Shown here: piece by piece, positions 37,977 to 46,145 of the stretch
How the letters are laid out: each line of letters opens with the position of its first letter
Numbering within the stretch: the first letter of the stretch is position 1
NCBI GenBank assembly: GCA_017540455.1
Contig: JAFYAZ010000047.1
Coordinates: forward strand, 1 to 49,224
Reading direction: 5' to 3'
DNA from: Bacilli bacterium
Lineage (GTDB): Bacteria > Bacillota_I > Bacilli_A > RFN20 > CAG-826
DNA length: 49,224 nt
The notes under the pieces: generated by a model
Told to the model about the DNA's origin: nothing
Seen by the model: only the letters and a program-made list of their open reading frames with translations
The model's database searches: none
Position numbers and translations under genes: made by a program

Positions 37977-40199
37977 ATGAAACAAGTATTCGAACTTGAA
38001 TTTGAAGGTCGTCACCTTCAAGTTGAAACCGGAGAGATCGCCAAGCAAGCCGATGGTGCGGTCTTTGTCCGTTTCGGCGAGACAGTCGTTCTCTCGACTG
38101 CCTGCTGCGCCGATGAACCAAAGGGAGGCGATTTCTTCCCTCTCACCGTCGACTATCAAGAGAAACAGTACGCCGCTGGCAAAATCCCTCAGGGATTCCT
38201 TCGCCGCGAAGGTCAGCCAGACGCCCACCAGACCTTAAGCGCACGTCTTATCGATAGACCAATCCGCCCACTTTTCGCTGAAGGCTTCAGAAACGAAGTC
38301 CAGATCATCAACACCGTCATGTCCGCTGATCCAGATTGCAGCCCAGAGATGACCGCCATGCTTGGCGCTTCCCTCGCCCTTTGCATCAGCGACATCCCAT
38401 TTGACGGCCCAATCGCCGGCGTCATCGTCGGCAGAGTCGATGGCAAGTTTGTCATCGATCCAACCGCTGAGCAGAAAGAAAAATCCGACATCAACCTCAC
38501 CGTCGCTGGAAGCGAATCCGCGATCATGATGATTGAGGCCGGTGCCGACCAGGTTCCAGAGGAAGAGATGCTCGACGCCATCGAATTCGGCTTCGCTGCC
38601 ATCAAGAAACTCTGCGCCTTCGAGAAAGAAATCATCGCTGCCGTTGGCAAACCAAAGAGAGAGATTCAGCTCTTCACCGCCGACGAGTCAGTCAAAGCCC
38701 ACATCCAGGAAGAGATCGGCGAGAAACTCGTCAAGGCCATCTCCATCTTCGACAAGCTCGAGAGACAGGATGCCGTCGCCGCTCTTAAGAAACAGATCCT
38801 CGATGAATATGACGCCATCGAACCAGAGGCCAAAGACCACAACGCCAAGATGATGATGGTCGCTGACATCCTCGAAGAGATGGAAGCCAATGAGGTCAGA
38901 CGTCTCATCATCGAAGACAAGATCAGACCAGACGGACGTAAAGTCGACGAAATCCGTCCTCTTAACGCTCAGATCGACCTTCTTCCAAGAGCACACGGTT
39001 CCGCCATGTTCACCCGTGGTCAGACCCAGGTCATCTCCACGACCACCCTTGGCCCTCTCTCCGATGCCCAGATCATCGACACCATCAATGCCGAAGGCAC
39101 CAAGAGATTCATGCATCACTACAACTTCCCACCATTCTCCGTTGGTGAGATCGGAAGAACCGGACGTCCAGGCCGTCGCGAAATCGGCCATGGCGCCTTA
39201 GGCGAGAGAGCCCTTAGCTACGTCATCCCAAGCGAGGACGAATTCCCATACACCATCCGCTGCGTCGCTGAAGTCGTCGAATCCAATGGCTCCTCTTCCC
39301 AAGCCTCCATCTGCGCTTCCTGCCTCTCCCTTATGGCCGCTGGCGTCCCGATCAAAGGCATGGTTAGCGGCATCGCCATGGGCTTAATCACCACTGACCC
39401 AAGCCGTTCCCCAGACAAAAAGACCAACCATTACACCATCCTCACCGATATTCAGGGTCTTGAAGACCACTTCGGTGATATGGACTTCAAGTGCGCTGGC
39501 ACCGAAAAAGGTATCACCGCCCTTCAGATGGACATCAAGATCCACGGCGTCACCCGTGAGGTACTTAGCGAAGCTCTTGCCCAGGCCAACAAAGCCCGCG
39601 CTGAGATCCGCGAAGTCATGAAAGGCGCTATCGCTGAGCCAAGAACCGAAGTCAGCAAATACGCTCCTAAGATGGTCACCTTCAACATCGATCCAGATAA
39701 GATCCGTGACGTCATCGGCACCGGCGGAAAAGTCATCAACGACATCATCGCCAAGTGCGACAACGTCAAGATCGACGTCGAGGATTCTGGAAGAATCACC
39801 ATCTACCACAGCAACGCCGATGCGATCAACGCCGCTAAGACCATGATCGACAACATCGTCCGCGAAGCCAAAGTCGGCGAGATCTACGAAGGCGAAGTCA
39901 CCCGTGTTGAGGAATATGGTGCATTCGTCAACCTCTTCGGCACCACCGATGGCTTATGCCATGTCTCGAGACTCGACTGGAACTACGTCGAAGACGCCAC
40001 CAAGTTCGTCAAGCTCGGCGACAAGCTCAAAGTCGTCGTCATCGGACTTGAGGATGGCAAGATCAAGCTCTCCCACCGTGAGTTCCTTGAGAAACCAGAA
40101 GGCTATGTTGAGCGCCCAGAGCGCAAGCCAGGAAACGACCGTCCAAAAGGCGGCAAGGATTTCCATGGCGGACACGGCCATGGCGGAAAGCGTCACTAA
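37977..40199 (+). CDS. pnp: Polyribonucleotide nucleotidyltransferase (PNPase)
   Basis: PNPase degrades RNA 3' to 5' using phosphate. The 740-residue protein has two RNase PH cores (first: LIDRPIRPLF; second: RPDGRKVDEIRPL, RGQTQVI), the linking helical domain, a KH domain (IRDVIGTGGKVINDI) and an S1 domain (GEVTRVEEYGAFVNLF...GLCHVSRL). A Gly/His/Lys-rich tail ends the protein. It lies just before rpsO, the reverse of the classic rpsO-pnp order. Its own promoter and terminator make it monocistronic. Confidence 0.97.
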   Translation: MKQVFELEFEGRHLQVETGEIAKQADGAVFVRFGETVVLSTACCADEPKGGDFFPLTVDYQEKQYAAGKIPQGFLRREGQPDAHQTLSARLIDRPIRPLFAEGFRNEVQIINTVMSADPDCSPEMTAMLGASLALCISDIPFDGPIAGVIVGRVDGKFVIDPTAEQKEKSDINLTVAGSESAIMMIEAGADQVPEEEMLDAIEFGFAAIKKLCAFEKEIIAAVGKPKREIQLFTADESVKAHIQEEIGEKLVKAISIFDKLERQDAVAALKKQILDEYDAIEPEAKDHNAKMMMVADILEEMEANEVRRLIIEDKIRPDGRKVDEIRPLNAQIDLLPRAHGSAMFTRGQTQVISTTTLGPLSDAQIIDTINAEGTKRFMHHYNFPPFSVGEIGRTGRPGRREIGHGALGERALSYVIPSEDEFPYTIRCVAEVVESNGSSSQASICASCLSLMAAGVPIKGMVSGIAMGLITTDPSRSPDKKTNHYTILTDIQGLEDHFGDMDFKCAGTEKGITALQMDIKIHGVTREVLSEALAQANKARAEIREVMKGAIAEPRTEVSKYAPKMVTFNIDPDKIRDVIGTGGKVINDIIAKCDNVKIDVEDSGRITIYHSNADAINAAKTMIDNIVREAKVGEIYEGEVTRVEEYGAFVNLFGTTDGLCHVSRLDWNYVEDATKFVKLGDKLKVVVIGLEDGKIKLSHREFLEKPEGYVERPERKPGNDRPKGGKDFHGGHGHGGKRH

Positions 40200-40208
40200 T
40201 TAAAAATT

Positions 40209-40238
40209 AGCCTTGAGTGAAAGCTCAGGGCTTTTTTT
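40209..40238 (+). terminator. Terminator after pnp
   Basis: AGCCTTGAG and CTCAGGGCT form a 9-bp stem (one G-U pair) with a 6-nt loop, followed by seven T. Confidence 0.9.
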
Positions 40239-40239
40239 G

Positions 40240-40267
40240 TTGCAAACCCACGCTATTTCTTTATAAT
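40240..40267 (+). promoter_or_regulatory. Promoter of rpsO
   Basis: TTGCAA (40240-40245) and TATAAT (40262-40267) with a 16-nt spacer, immediately after the pnp terminator. The resulting leader is about 83 nt. Confidence 0.78.
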
Positions 40268-40290
40268 TACCCCTGCGACATCTCTTTGAT

Positions 40291-40350
40291 GCAGCCCCTA
40301 AATGCGTTTCGGGGACTCGTCATTGGGAATGTTAAGTAAACGAAAGGAGA
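40291..40350 (+). promoter_or_regulatory. Candidate structured leader of rpsO
   Basis: The leader contains an AG-CCCC / GGGG-(A)-CT hairpin with a large loop (40293-40318) and a GGGAATG stretch before the Shine-Dalgarno site. S15 genes are often autoregulated through leader RNA, so this could be the S15 site. The assignment is by position only. Confidence 0.35.
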
Positions 40351-40357
40351 AACGCAC

Positions 40358-40624
40358 ATGCTCAACAAAGAAGAGAAGAAGAATCTCGTCAAGAAGTATG
40401 GCAAATCCGAGAAAGACACCGGAAGCGTTGAAGTCCAGGTCGCCATCCTCACCAAGAGAATCAGCGATTTGACCGCTCACCTCAAGTCCAACCATGGTGA
40501 TGCCACCGCCAAGAGATCCCTTATGGAGCTCGTTGGAAAAAGACGTACCCTTCTTGCCTACCTCTCCAAAACTGATCATGACGCCTACGAGAAGTTAATC
40601 GCTTCCCTCGGCCTCAGAAAGTAA
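40358..40624 (+). CDS. rpsO: 30S ribosomal protein S15
   Basis: The 88-residue protein is a complete uS15: DTGSVEVQVAILTKRISDLTAHLKSN, RSLMELVGKRRTLLAYL and the ending YEKLIASLGLRK. It binds the 16S rRNA three-way junction. An AAAGGAG site lies 9 nt before the ATG. Confidence 0.98.
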   Translation: MLNKEEKKNLVKKYGKSEKDTGSVEVQVAILTKRISDLTAHLKSNHGDATAKRSLMELVGKRRTLLAYLSKTDHDAYEKLIASLGLRK

Positions 40625-40643
40625 GAGGAAAGAAAAAGAACTC

Positions 40644-40670
40644 AAAACTCGGCAAATCGCCGAGTTTTTT
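40644..40670 (+). terminator. Terminator after rpsO
   Basis: AAAACTCGGC and GCCGAGTTTT pair around AAATC, followed by TT. Confidence 0.9.
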
Positions 40671-40711
40671 GTTACTTTTCCCACATTAATTGTCGACTTA
40701 GAAAATAATTC

Positions 40712-40764
40712 TTGAAAAAAGAGGATTCATACTTACAATAGGCTCACATATGGGTATAACCCAT
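40712..40764 (+). promoter_or_regulatory. Promoter and 5' stem-loop of the first lipoprotein gene
   Basis: TTGAAA (40712-40717) and TACAAT (40734-40739) with a 16-nt spacer place the transcript start near 40746. A perfect 6-bp hairpin with a 3-nt loop (ATGGGT-ATA-ACCCAT, 40750-40764) then forms the 5' end of the mRNA, 6 nt before the AGGAGG site. Confidence 0.7.
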
Positions 40765-40781
40765 TTATCCAGGAGGAATTA

Positions 40782-42446
40782 ATGATGAAAAAACTTACAT
40801 CTGCAGCTCTCTTGTCCTTAGCTTTAATTCTCGCTTCATGCACAGGTAACGGCGAAACGCCAGCCACCTCATCGCTTGAGAATTCAGATAGCGCAAGCAC
40901 TTCGTTGGAAAGTGACAGCGCCACTACTAGCCAAGCAGACACTTCAGAAGAAACTTTAGCCGATAAGGTCAAGTCCTTATTCACAACCTTAGCCGAAACC
41001 AATAACGGCACCTACACTTCCAAAGGCTATTTCACCGAACAGCACTTTGGCGATGGCATGCTCCATCTTCTCGATAGCTCTAAGCGTACCGACGCTTGGG
41101 GTTATGGCGAAGCCAAGATCGCTAACTATGGTATCGCTCAGTTCCTTTACACCAACGACACCATGGGCGTTGACACCGAGAAAGCCAGCATCGTTTCCCC
41201 AAATACCAACCTTACCTACAAAGAATACAACCACATTCTTGCTGATTTAGGCGAATCCGGAAAGAACATCACCTTTACCGAGGCTTCCCGCAGCCACACC
41301 TTCAGCACCAACGATGCCGAATTCATTCAATCCTTAGTCGATCTCGACCAGCTTGGTCTTGATGGCGTCGCTGATGAATTTACCGAAATCAAAGCCTACT
41401 TCAATCTTTCTGACGACGGCAAAGGCTTTGAGAGCATTGGCTATTCCCTCAAAGGTTCCAAGAGTCAGAAATACAATGACATCGCTTATTCCGGCTGCAG
41501 CTTAACCAACATCGGCACCACCGCCAAGAACAGCAAGATCGATGCCTATGTTAAGAGCAACCCAACCTTCAGCCCAGCTACCGCTTGGGATGCTGATACC
41601 ATGGCTTATATCGCCCAGTCCGCTGGAAGCGTCAGTTTCACTCTCCCATTCCCAGCTCAGACCTCTTATGCCTATTCGATGCCAGCTAACTCAAGCAACG
41701 GCATGATCTATGCCGATCTCGGTTCTGGAAACAAGAACACCGCTTACGGCCAGGCCTTAGTCGCCGCTGGCTTCGAACTCGATGCCGAAAATAGCAGCGC
41801 CGCTGACAACCTCTATGTCTATACCAAGACAATCACCGAACGTCAGGGCTTCCAGGGTGCCAAGATTGCCTTAGTCGGTCTTTCCTACAGCACCGCCACC
41901 GACGAGGCTGCCACCATCTATCCAAATGGTATTTGGAGCGTCTACTTCTTAGTCCAGACTGAGACCTCCTTCGAGAACGTCACCCTTGCTGAGGTCAACA
42001 CTGAGCTCCAGAGCCACAAGCTCATCTCCAACCCAGCTACCCCAATCGTTCCAACCTTCACCTTACTTGATGGCTACACCAAGATCGACTACCTCGATAC
42101 CGGAGCCGATACAGCTGAATACCTTGAAGCCATGGCCAGCTACTACGGCCTCACCATCACCATCGATGCTTGCTTCGGTGCTGAGATCCATGTCTATTAC
42201 CCAGAGGCCAGTGCCGATGCCGCTGTCGCCAACGTCATCTCTCAGGTGACTGCCGCTGGTTTCACTCAGGAAACCAACTCAACCACCGGACAGCCAATTG
42301 AAGGATCCTATTCTTCTAACGCCGACGCCACTGCTGATGCCAGTCTTGAAGTCAGCGTTGCCAAAGCCCTTGATTCAACAACTGGTGCTTACAAAGGCTT
42401 CATCTACATCGCCGTTACCCATCTCAAGTATTCCGTCTCTCGATAA
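40782..42446 (+). CDS. Lipoprotein of unrecognised family, paralogue of the next gene
   Basis: I do not recognise the family. The 554-residue protein has a lipoprotein signal (LALILASC) and a Ser/Thr/Glu-rich linker to about 55, then a beta-rich extracellular region. It shares ordered blocks with the following gene: DKVKSLF, a GY-TE element, SRSHTFST-DAEF, SFTLPFP with a GSGNKNTAY element, and YPNG-W. The end repeats the theme with a shorter copy (VTAAGFTQET). No enzyme motif is visible. ATGATG gives two possible starts; the first is 5 nt and the second 8 nt from AGGAGG, so 40785 is also plausible. Monocistronic. Confidence 0.88.
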   Translation: MMKKLTSAALLSLALILASCTGNGETPATSSLENSDSASTSLESDSATTSQADTSEETLADKVKSLFTTLAETNNGTYTSKGYFTEQHFGDGMLHLLDSSKRTDAWGYGEAKIANYGIAQFLYTNDTMGVDTEKASIVSPNTNLTYKEYNHILADLGESGKNITFTEASRSHTFSTNDAEFIQSLVDLDQLGLDGVADEFTEIKAYFNLSDDGKGFESIGYSLKGSKSQKYNDIAYSGCSLTNIGTTAKNSKIDAYVKSNPTFSPATAWDADTMAYIAQSAGSVSFTLPFPAQTSYAYSMPANSSNGMIYADLGSGNKNTAYGQALVAAGFELDAENSSAADNLYVYTKTITERQGFQGAKIALVGLSYSTATDEAATIYPNGIWSVYFLVQTETSFENVTLAEVNTELQSHKLISNPATPIVPTFTLLDGYTKIDYLDTGADTAEYLEAMASYYGLTITIDACFGAEIHVYYPEASADAAVANVISQVTAAGFTQETNSTTGQPIEGSYSSNADATADASLEVSVAKALDSTTGAYKGFIYIAVTHLKYSVSR

Positions 42447-42461
42447 GTGAACGCTTGAATA

Positions 42462-42489
42462 AGCCGGGCCAATCCCCGGCTTTTTTTAT
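42462..42489 (+). terminator. Terminator after the first lipoprotein gene
   Basis: AAGCCGGG and CCCGGCTT pair around CCAATC, followed by a T run. Confidence 0.9.
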
Positions 42490-42724
42490 TGCCAAAACCC
42501 TTGTTCATATGGGCAAATACCCGCCCAAATTAATTAACTCAGGGGGTTTTGAAATAGACTTTTGTACAAATTTGAATTATTTCATTCGGCTTTGTCTTTG
42601 TTTTTGTTAGGTTTGTAAATATCCCAATTTTGATACCGATTCAGAAATAGCACGGTTTTGCAGGGAATTTTTAGTTCGTTCGCGCCCCTACGCGAAAATA
42701 AGTATTGAATTATCGGCTCTCGTC
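42490..42724. other. AT-rich intergenic spacer between the paralogous lipoprotein genes
   Basis: About 235 nt with no supported gene, between the terminator of the first lipoprotein gene and the promoter of the second. Several T-rich tracts are present. A short GCGCCCCTACGCGA element near 42683 stands out in base composition. No repeat or RNA motif that I can name. Confidence 0.5.
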
Positions 42725-42759
42725 TATAAAATACTTGCATGTTCCATGGCCTAGCCATG
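42725..42759 (+). promoter_or_regulatory. -10 box and 5' stem-loop of the second lipoprotein gene
   Basis: TATAAA (42725-42730) places the transcript start near 42737. The hairpin CATGGC-CTA-GCCATG (42745-42759) follows, with the same 6-bp stem and 3-nt loop as the first paralogue, just before AAAGGAG. The -35 (TATTGA, 16-nt spacer) is weak. Confidence 0.58.
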
Positions 42760-42771
42760 AAAGGAGCACCT

Positions 42772-44376
42772 ATGAAGAAAAACAACCTATTACTTGCTCT
42801 TCTTGCTAGCTCGCTCATCCTCACCTCTTGCGGAGGAGATGACAAGCCAGCCGATGAAAGCGCAAAAGAAGCCGAGACCTCACAGCAATCTGGCGACTCG
42901 ACCGTAGCGTCAGGCGAACCAGGTACCACTTCCGAACCAGAAATCTCAGTCGACACAAGAAGCAACGCCGACAAGATCAAAGACCTCTTTGCTTTGATGG
43001 CGTCCGGAAAGTCTTCCACCGTCGAATACAATGGCTACACCACTGAGTTCTATGGCGAAGACAAAGGCATCTGGAATGAAGTTCCTGCCTCTGACACCGA
43101 ATCCGAAAGTTCCGGTGTTGCCGTTATCCCAAACTATGGCATTTATTCTGTTAGCTGGGATGATGCCTCCAATGAGTATTATTTAGCCGGCATCATGACT
43201 CCAAATACCACTTTGGATATCGGCGATGTTCAATACACCACCGTCGATTTAGGCAAGGCTGCCGCTAGTATCACCTTCGCCGAATCTTCAAGAACCCACA
43301 CCTTCAGCACTGAAGATGCAGCATTCTGCACCGCTATGCTCGGTGTCCTTGGCGCCTCTTCCTTAAGCAGCGTTTACGCTGGCAAGAAAGTCAGCTTCAA
43401 CGTCAACGAGGATGGCTCCGCTCTTACTAACGTTTCGCTTTCCCTCACCCAGCCAACCGACAGCCAATACAAGGCCACCACAATCGAAGGCATGAAGATC
43501 TCTAAGATCGGCACGACCACCAACCTCGACTTTGAGGTTTTGATCACCAACCCTGGCATCAGTGCGAGAACCACTTGGACCTCTTACGAGCTTCAGTATT
43601 TCGCCCATCTCCACGCCAGCTTCACTCTCCCGTTCCCAACCGGTGCTTCATACGCCGTTAACGTCAGCGTCCTTGAAGAGGGTGAGTTCTGCTTCCAGGA
43701 CCTCGGTTGTGGCAACAGAGTCAACGCTTATAAGACCCAGCTTGAAGGTGCCGGATTCACTCAGAACGACGATTATACCGACACTGCAAAAGGCATCTTT
43801 GCCTATGAGAAAACCTTAGAGCCAGCCACCGCAACTGTTGGCGCTCTCAAGGAAATCGTCAGGTTTACCTGGGTGAATGACGCCAGCCAAGCCGTCTATT
43901 ATCCAAATGGACAATTCATCGTCATTGCCTACCCAAAACAGGAACTCCTTAAGATTACCGTCGCCGAGCTTACCACTCTGCTTACTTCTAAAACCCTCAG
44001 CGATGGCACCCAGTACTGGCCAGACATGGCTTATGACAACTGCACCGGCGCTGCCGTTGAAGATTTGACCGAAGATGCTTATGACTACTATTACTACTAT
44101 GGCTATGAGACCAATTACTACGCTTTCATCAATCTCTACTATGCAACCGAAGCTCAAGCCATTGCCGCTGCCAACTACATCAACACCCAACTTGGCAAAA
44201 ACGGTTACGTCGCCAACACCTCCAATGGCACCTATACTTTGAGCACAACTGATCCATACACATATGATTCAGAAGATGTTATTGTTAGGGCTCAAGTCGC
44301 ATACGATGACAACGGCAACTACCTTGGTTACGTTGAAGTCTTGATCTGGCACTACATCGAAGAGTCCTGGTATTAA
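42772..44376 (+). CDS. Lipoprotein of unrecognised family, second paralogue
   Basis: The 534-residue protein has a lipoprotein signal (LASSLILTSC) and a Glu/Ser/Thr-rich linker to about 62. The same block order follows as in its upstream neighbour: ADKIKDLFALM, YNGYTTEFYG, SSRTHTFSTEDAAF, SFTLPFP, DLGCGNRVNAY, YPNGQF. A Tyr-rich stretch (DYYYYYGYETNYY) lies near the C-terminus. No catalytic motif is seen. The ATG at 42772 is set by AAGGAG 8 nt upstream and the signal peptide; an upstream in-frame ATG at 42739 coincides with the predicted transcript start. Own terminator. Confidence 0.88.
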   Translation: MKKNNLLLALLASSLILTSCGGDDKPADESAKEAETSQQSGDSTVASGEPGTTSEPEISVDTRSNADKIKDLFALMASGKSSTVEYNGYTTEFYGEDKGIWNEVPASDTESESSGVAVIPNYGIYSVSWDDASNEYYLAGIMTPNTTLDIGDVQYTTVDLGKAAASITFAESSRTHTFSTEDAAFCTAMLGVLGASSLSSVYAGKKVSFNVNEDGSALTNVSLSLTQPTDSQYKATTIEGMKISKIGTTTNLDFEVLITNPGISARTTWTSYELQYFAHLHASFTLPFPTGASYAVNVSVLEEGEFCFQDLGCGNRVNAYKTQLEGAGFTQNDDYTDTAKGIFAYEKTLEPATATVGALKEIVRFTWVNDASQAVYYPNGQFIVIAYPKQELLKITVAELTTLLTSKTLSDGTQYWPDMAYDNCTGAAVEDLTEDAYDYYYYYGYETNYYAFINLYYATEAQAIAAANYINTQLGKNGYVANTSNGTYTLSTTDPYTYDSEDVIVRAQVAYDDNGNYLGYVEVLIWHYIEESWY

Positions 44377-44390
44377 TCAAACAGTTTGCT

Positions 44391-44419
44391 AAGCCGATCA
44401 GAAATGGTCGGCTTTTTTT
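44391..44419 (+). terminator. Terminator after the second lipoprotein gene
   Basis: A 10-bp stem (AAGCCGATCA with TGGTCGGCTT, one G-U) closed by a GAAA tetraloop, followed by T. Confidence 0.92.
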
Positions 44420-44427
44420 GTTGGTCA

Positions 44428-44535
44428 CCCCTCCCTCATCCAAGAGATCGCAAAAGCTATTTTGAGAGAGGGGCGGCCTAAAGGTTAACAACGGCCCCAT
44501 GCCAATGAGACCTAGAGGAGAGTGTCTCCCTCCTC
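44428..44535. other. Unassigned region with three potential RNA helices upstream of hpt
   Basis: The 258-nt gap between the terminator and hpt contains CCCCTCCCTC (44428-44437) able to pair with GAGAGAGGGG (44464-44473, one mismatch), a GGCC/GGCC pairing further on, and a bulged hairpin GAGGAGAG-TGT-CTC-CC-TCCTC (44515-44535). It could be a leader structure or a small RNA on either strand. It matches no riboswitch or RNA family I know. The rest of the gap (to 44640) is AT-rich. Confidence 0.35.
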
Positions 44536-44677
44536 ACTTCTCATATATAAGGAAAAAAAGAAATTTTCCGAAAATTCTAAAATTTTCTTCTTTTGAGATT
44601 GTTCCTTTAGGAAGCGCTTTCAGGGTAGTAAATATTTTTTATGTTTGTAGAATATTTTTGTTACAGGAAAAAACCTT

Positions 44678-45271
44678 ATGGAAAAACTTATTCTCTCTGA
44701 AGTGGAAGTCGAAGCCATCTGCGAAAGACTTGCCAGCGAAATGGACAAGCAAATGGACAAGGACGGCAGCAACCTCCCTGTTTTGCTTGGCATCATGAAC
44801 GGCGCTCTTCCATTCATGTATCAGCTTGTCAAAAGCATCAAGCATCCAAACGAGATCGACACCATGCAGGTCTCTAGCTATAACGGAACCGTCTCAACCG
44901 GCGAGCTCATAGTTAAGAAGAAACCTGAGCGCAATCTCGAAGGCAAAGACGTCTACATCATCGAGGATATCATTGATACCGGCCTTACCATGCACTTACT
45001 CCGTAAGTACATCATGGACGTTTACAAGCCACGCCACCTCTATGTCGTCATCATGATCAAAAGACATGTCGACAAACCTCATTACCAGGAAGTCGCCGAC
45101 TTCACCGGCGTCGTCCTTGAGGAGCAGCGTTACATCGTCGGCTACGGTTTTGACTACTATGGAATCGGCCGTTGCCTCCCATACGTCTTCGTTCCATCTG
45201 AGGAAGACTTCAAGACCTGGGACGCGATCCTAACGAAAGATAACCCAGACTACAAAAACAAGAAGAAATAA
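44678..45271 (+). CDS. hpt: Hypoxanthine-guanine phosphoribosyltransferase
   Basis: Hpt salvages hypoxanthine and guanine with PRPP. The 197-residue protein has the PRPP loop VYIIEDIIDTGLTM (92-105), the flexible-loop SYNG, MIKRHVDKP and VGYGFDYYGIGRCLPYV near the C-terminus. AGGA lies in front of the ATG and TAGAAT at 44648-44653 is a possible -10. A terminator follows directly. The usual neighbours tilS and ftsH are absent. Confidence 0.94.
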   Translation: MEKLILSEVEVEAICERLASEMDKQMDKDGSNLPVLLGIMNGALPFMYQLVKSIKHPNEIDTMQVSSYNGTVSTGELIVKKKPERNLEGKDVYIIEDIIDTGLTMHLLRKYIMDVYKPRHLYVVIMIKRHVDKPHYQEVADFTGVVLEEQRYIVGYGFDYYGIGRCLPYVFVPSEEDFKTWDAILTKDNPDYKNKKK

Positions 45272-45288
45272 TTTACTACAAAAAATCT

Positions 45289-45320
45289 AAAAATCCCCTG
45301 CAAAACGCAAGGGATTTTTT
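45289..45320 (+). terminator. Terminator after hpt
   Basis: AAAAATCCC-C-TGC and GCA-A-GGGATTTTT pair around AAAAC, with a T-rich end. Confidence 0.88.
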
Positions 45321-45352
45321 AAATACGTATGCAAAACTCAGCTTTTTCGGAT

Positions 45353-45380
45353 AATGAAAAGACCCCGCATCGCAGGGTCT
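45353..45380 (-). terminator. Terminator after the minus-strand orphan gene
   Basis: AGACCC and GGGTCT pair on the minus strand with inner GC pairs, followed by TTTTCATT. Confidence 0.75.
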
Positions 45381-45392
45381 AGAGAATATCAA

Positions 45393-45881
45393 TTAGCCGT
45401 GGATATGAACGCTGAATTCAAACGCGCGGAGAAGCTGGATAAGGGTGAGGTCGGCGAGATGTTTGGTAACGTTGAGGTTGACGCTGAACTCATATTTCTT
45501 CTCTTGTCCGTGATTGTCATACAGATCGAAGACGAAGCGAAGGTGATGTTTATTGAAGAAGTCGATTTCGGTTTTGAGGTAGATGGTGCTCTTGGCGGTG
45601 CTGAGCTCTTCTAAATTGCCAAGGATCTCAAGTTTCTTTTTGTTGAGGTTCATCGCATCCTTCCAGGAGAAGTAGCCGCGGAACTTAAGCCACTCATCAA
45701 GGCTCATAGCCCAGAAGAGGTCGTGTCCGATTGGCTGATCGAGGTCATCGATGATGTTGTGTTTCTCGTACTTGTTTTTGACGATGAGGTGGACGACGTC
45801 ATCCATCCACTCCTTAACGATTTCGGGATCGTAGTTTAAAGCTTCTTTTGTCTTCAGTTCGACAGTGATATTTTCTTTCAT
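45393..45881 (-). CDS. Hypothetical cytoplasmic protein, unrecognised family
   Basis: I do not recognise this 162-residue protein. It has no signal peptide or membrane helix. The N-terminal half is helical with Trp and His residues (EWMDDVVHLIVKNKYEKHN, LFWAMSLDEWLKFRGYF), and the C-terminal half alternates in a beta-like pattern (STIYLKTEIDFFNKHHLRFVFDLYD, KYEFSVNLNV). An AAGGAG site lies 7 nt before the ATG. It is alone on the minus strand between hpt (convergent) and the membrane-protein gene (divergent). An enzyme role cannot be inferred. Confidence 0.82.
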   Translation of the reverse strand: MKENITVELKTKEALNYDPEIVKEWMDDVVHLIVKNKYEKHNIIDDLDQPIGHDLFWAMSLDEWLKFRGYFSWKDAMNLNKKKLEILGNLEELSTAKSTIYLKTEIDFFNKHHLRFVFDLYDNHGQEKKYEFSVNLNVTKHLADLTLIQLLRAFEFSVHIHG

Positions 45882-46099
45882 GTTTTGCTCCTTGATTAAT
45901 TTTAACTATTTTTCATACAAAAAAACTAGAGATTTGCTAAGGAATTTGCAGATTTGTTTTTGCTGAAAACGGTGAAAAACGGTGAAAATTTACAAAAATA
46001 ATTAGTAGATTTCTTTGAAAAAACGCTAAATGTAAGCGGTTACATACCACTAAACCCAAACTACTTAAAAATAATTATTTCCTTTTTCGCGATTGCGTG
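45882..46099. other. AT-rich divergent intergenic region
   Basis: About 220 nt between divergent genes. It carries two tandem copies of a GAAAAACGGT-type 10-11-mer at about 45964-45988, the cre-like site at 46031-46044, and the promoter of the plus-strand gene at its right end. No gene supported. Confidence 0.6.
46031..46044. promoter_or_regulatory. cre-like catabolite-response element
   Basis: TGTAAGCGGTTACA fits the Firmicutes CcpA consensus TGWAANCGNTNWCA at every fixed position and is nearly palindromic. It lies about 60 nt before the predicted -10 box of the membrane-protein gene, where CcpA often activates; it could also act on the divergent gene. Confidence 0.6.
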
Positions 46100-46126
46100 T
46101 ATTATGCGGACAAGGGCAGAAACCCT
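46100..46126 (+). promoter_or_regulatory. -10 box and 5' stem-loop of the membrane-protein gene
   Basis: TATTAT (46100-46105) puts the transcript start near 46112. AGGG-CAGAAA-CCCT (46113-46126) then forms a 4-bp hairpin at the 5' end, followed closely by AAAAGGAG. The -35 is weak. Confidence 0.48.
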
Positions 46127-46145
46127 GAGAAAAGGAGAAAGACCT

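Noticed and set aside
42739-42771. Upstream ATG for the second lipoprotein gene
   Set aside because: It would put 11 residues before the signal peptide and coincides with the predicted transcript start. AAGGAG supports the ATG at 42772.
44428-44535. Known riboswitch (purine, PRPP/ppGpp, preQ1, THF or ZTP) before hpt
   Set aside because: None of the core consensus elements I know for these classes could be found, so it is reported only as an unassigned structure.
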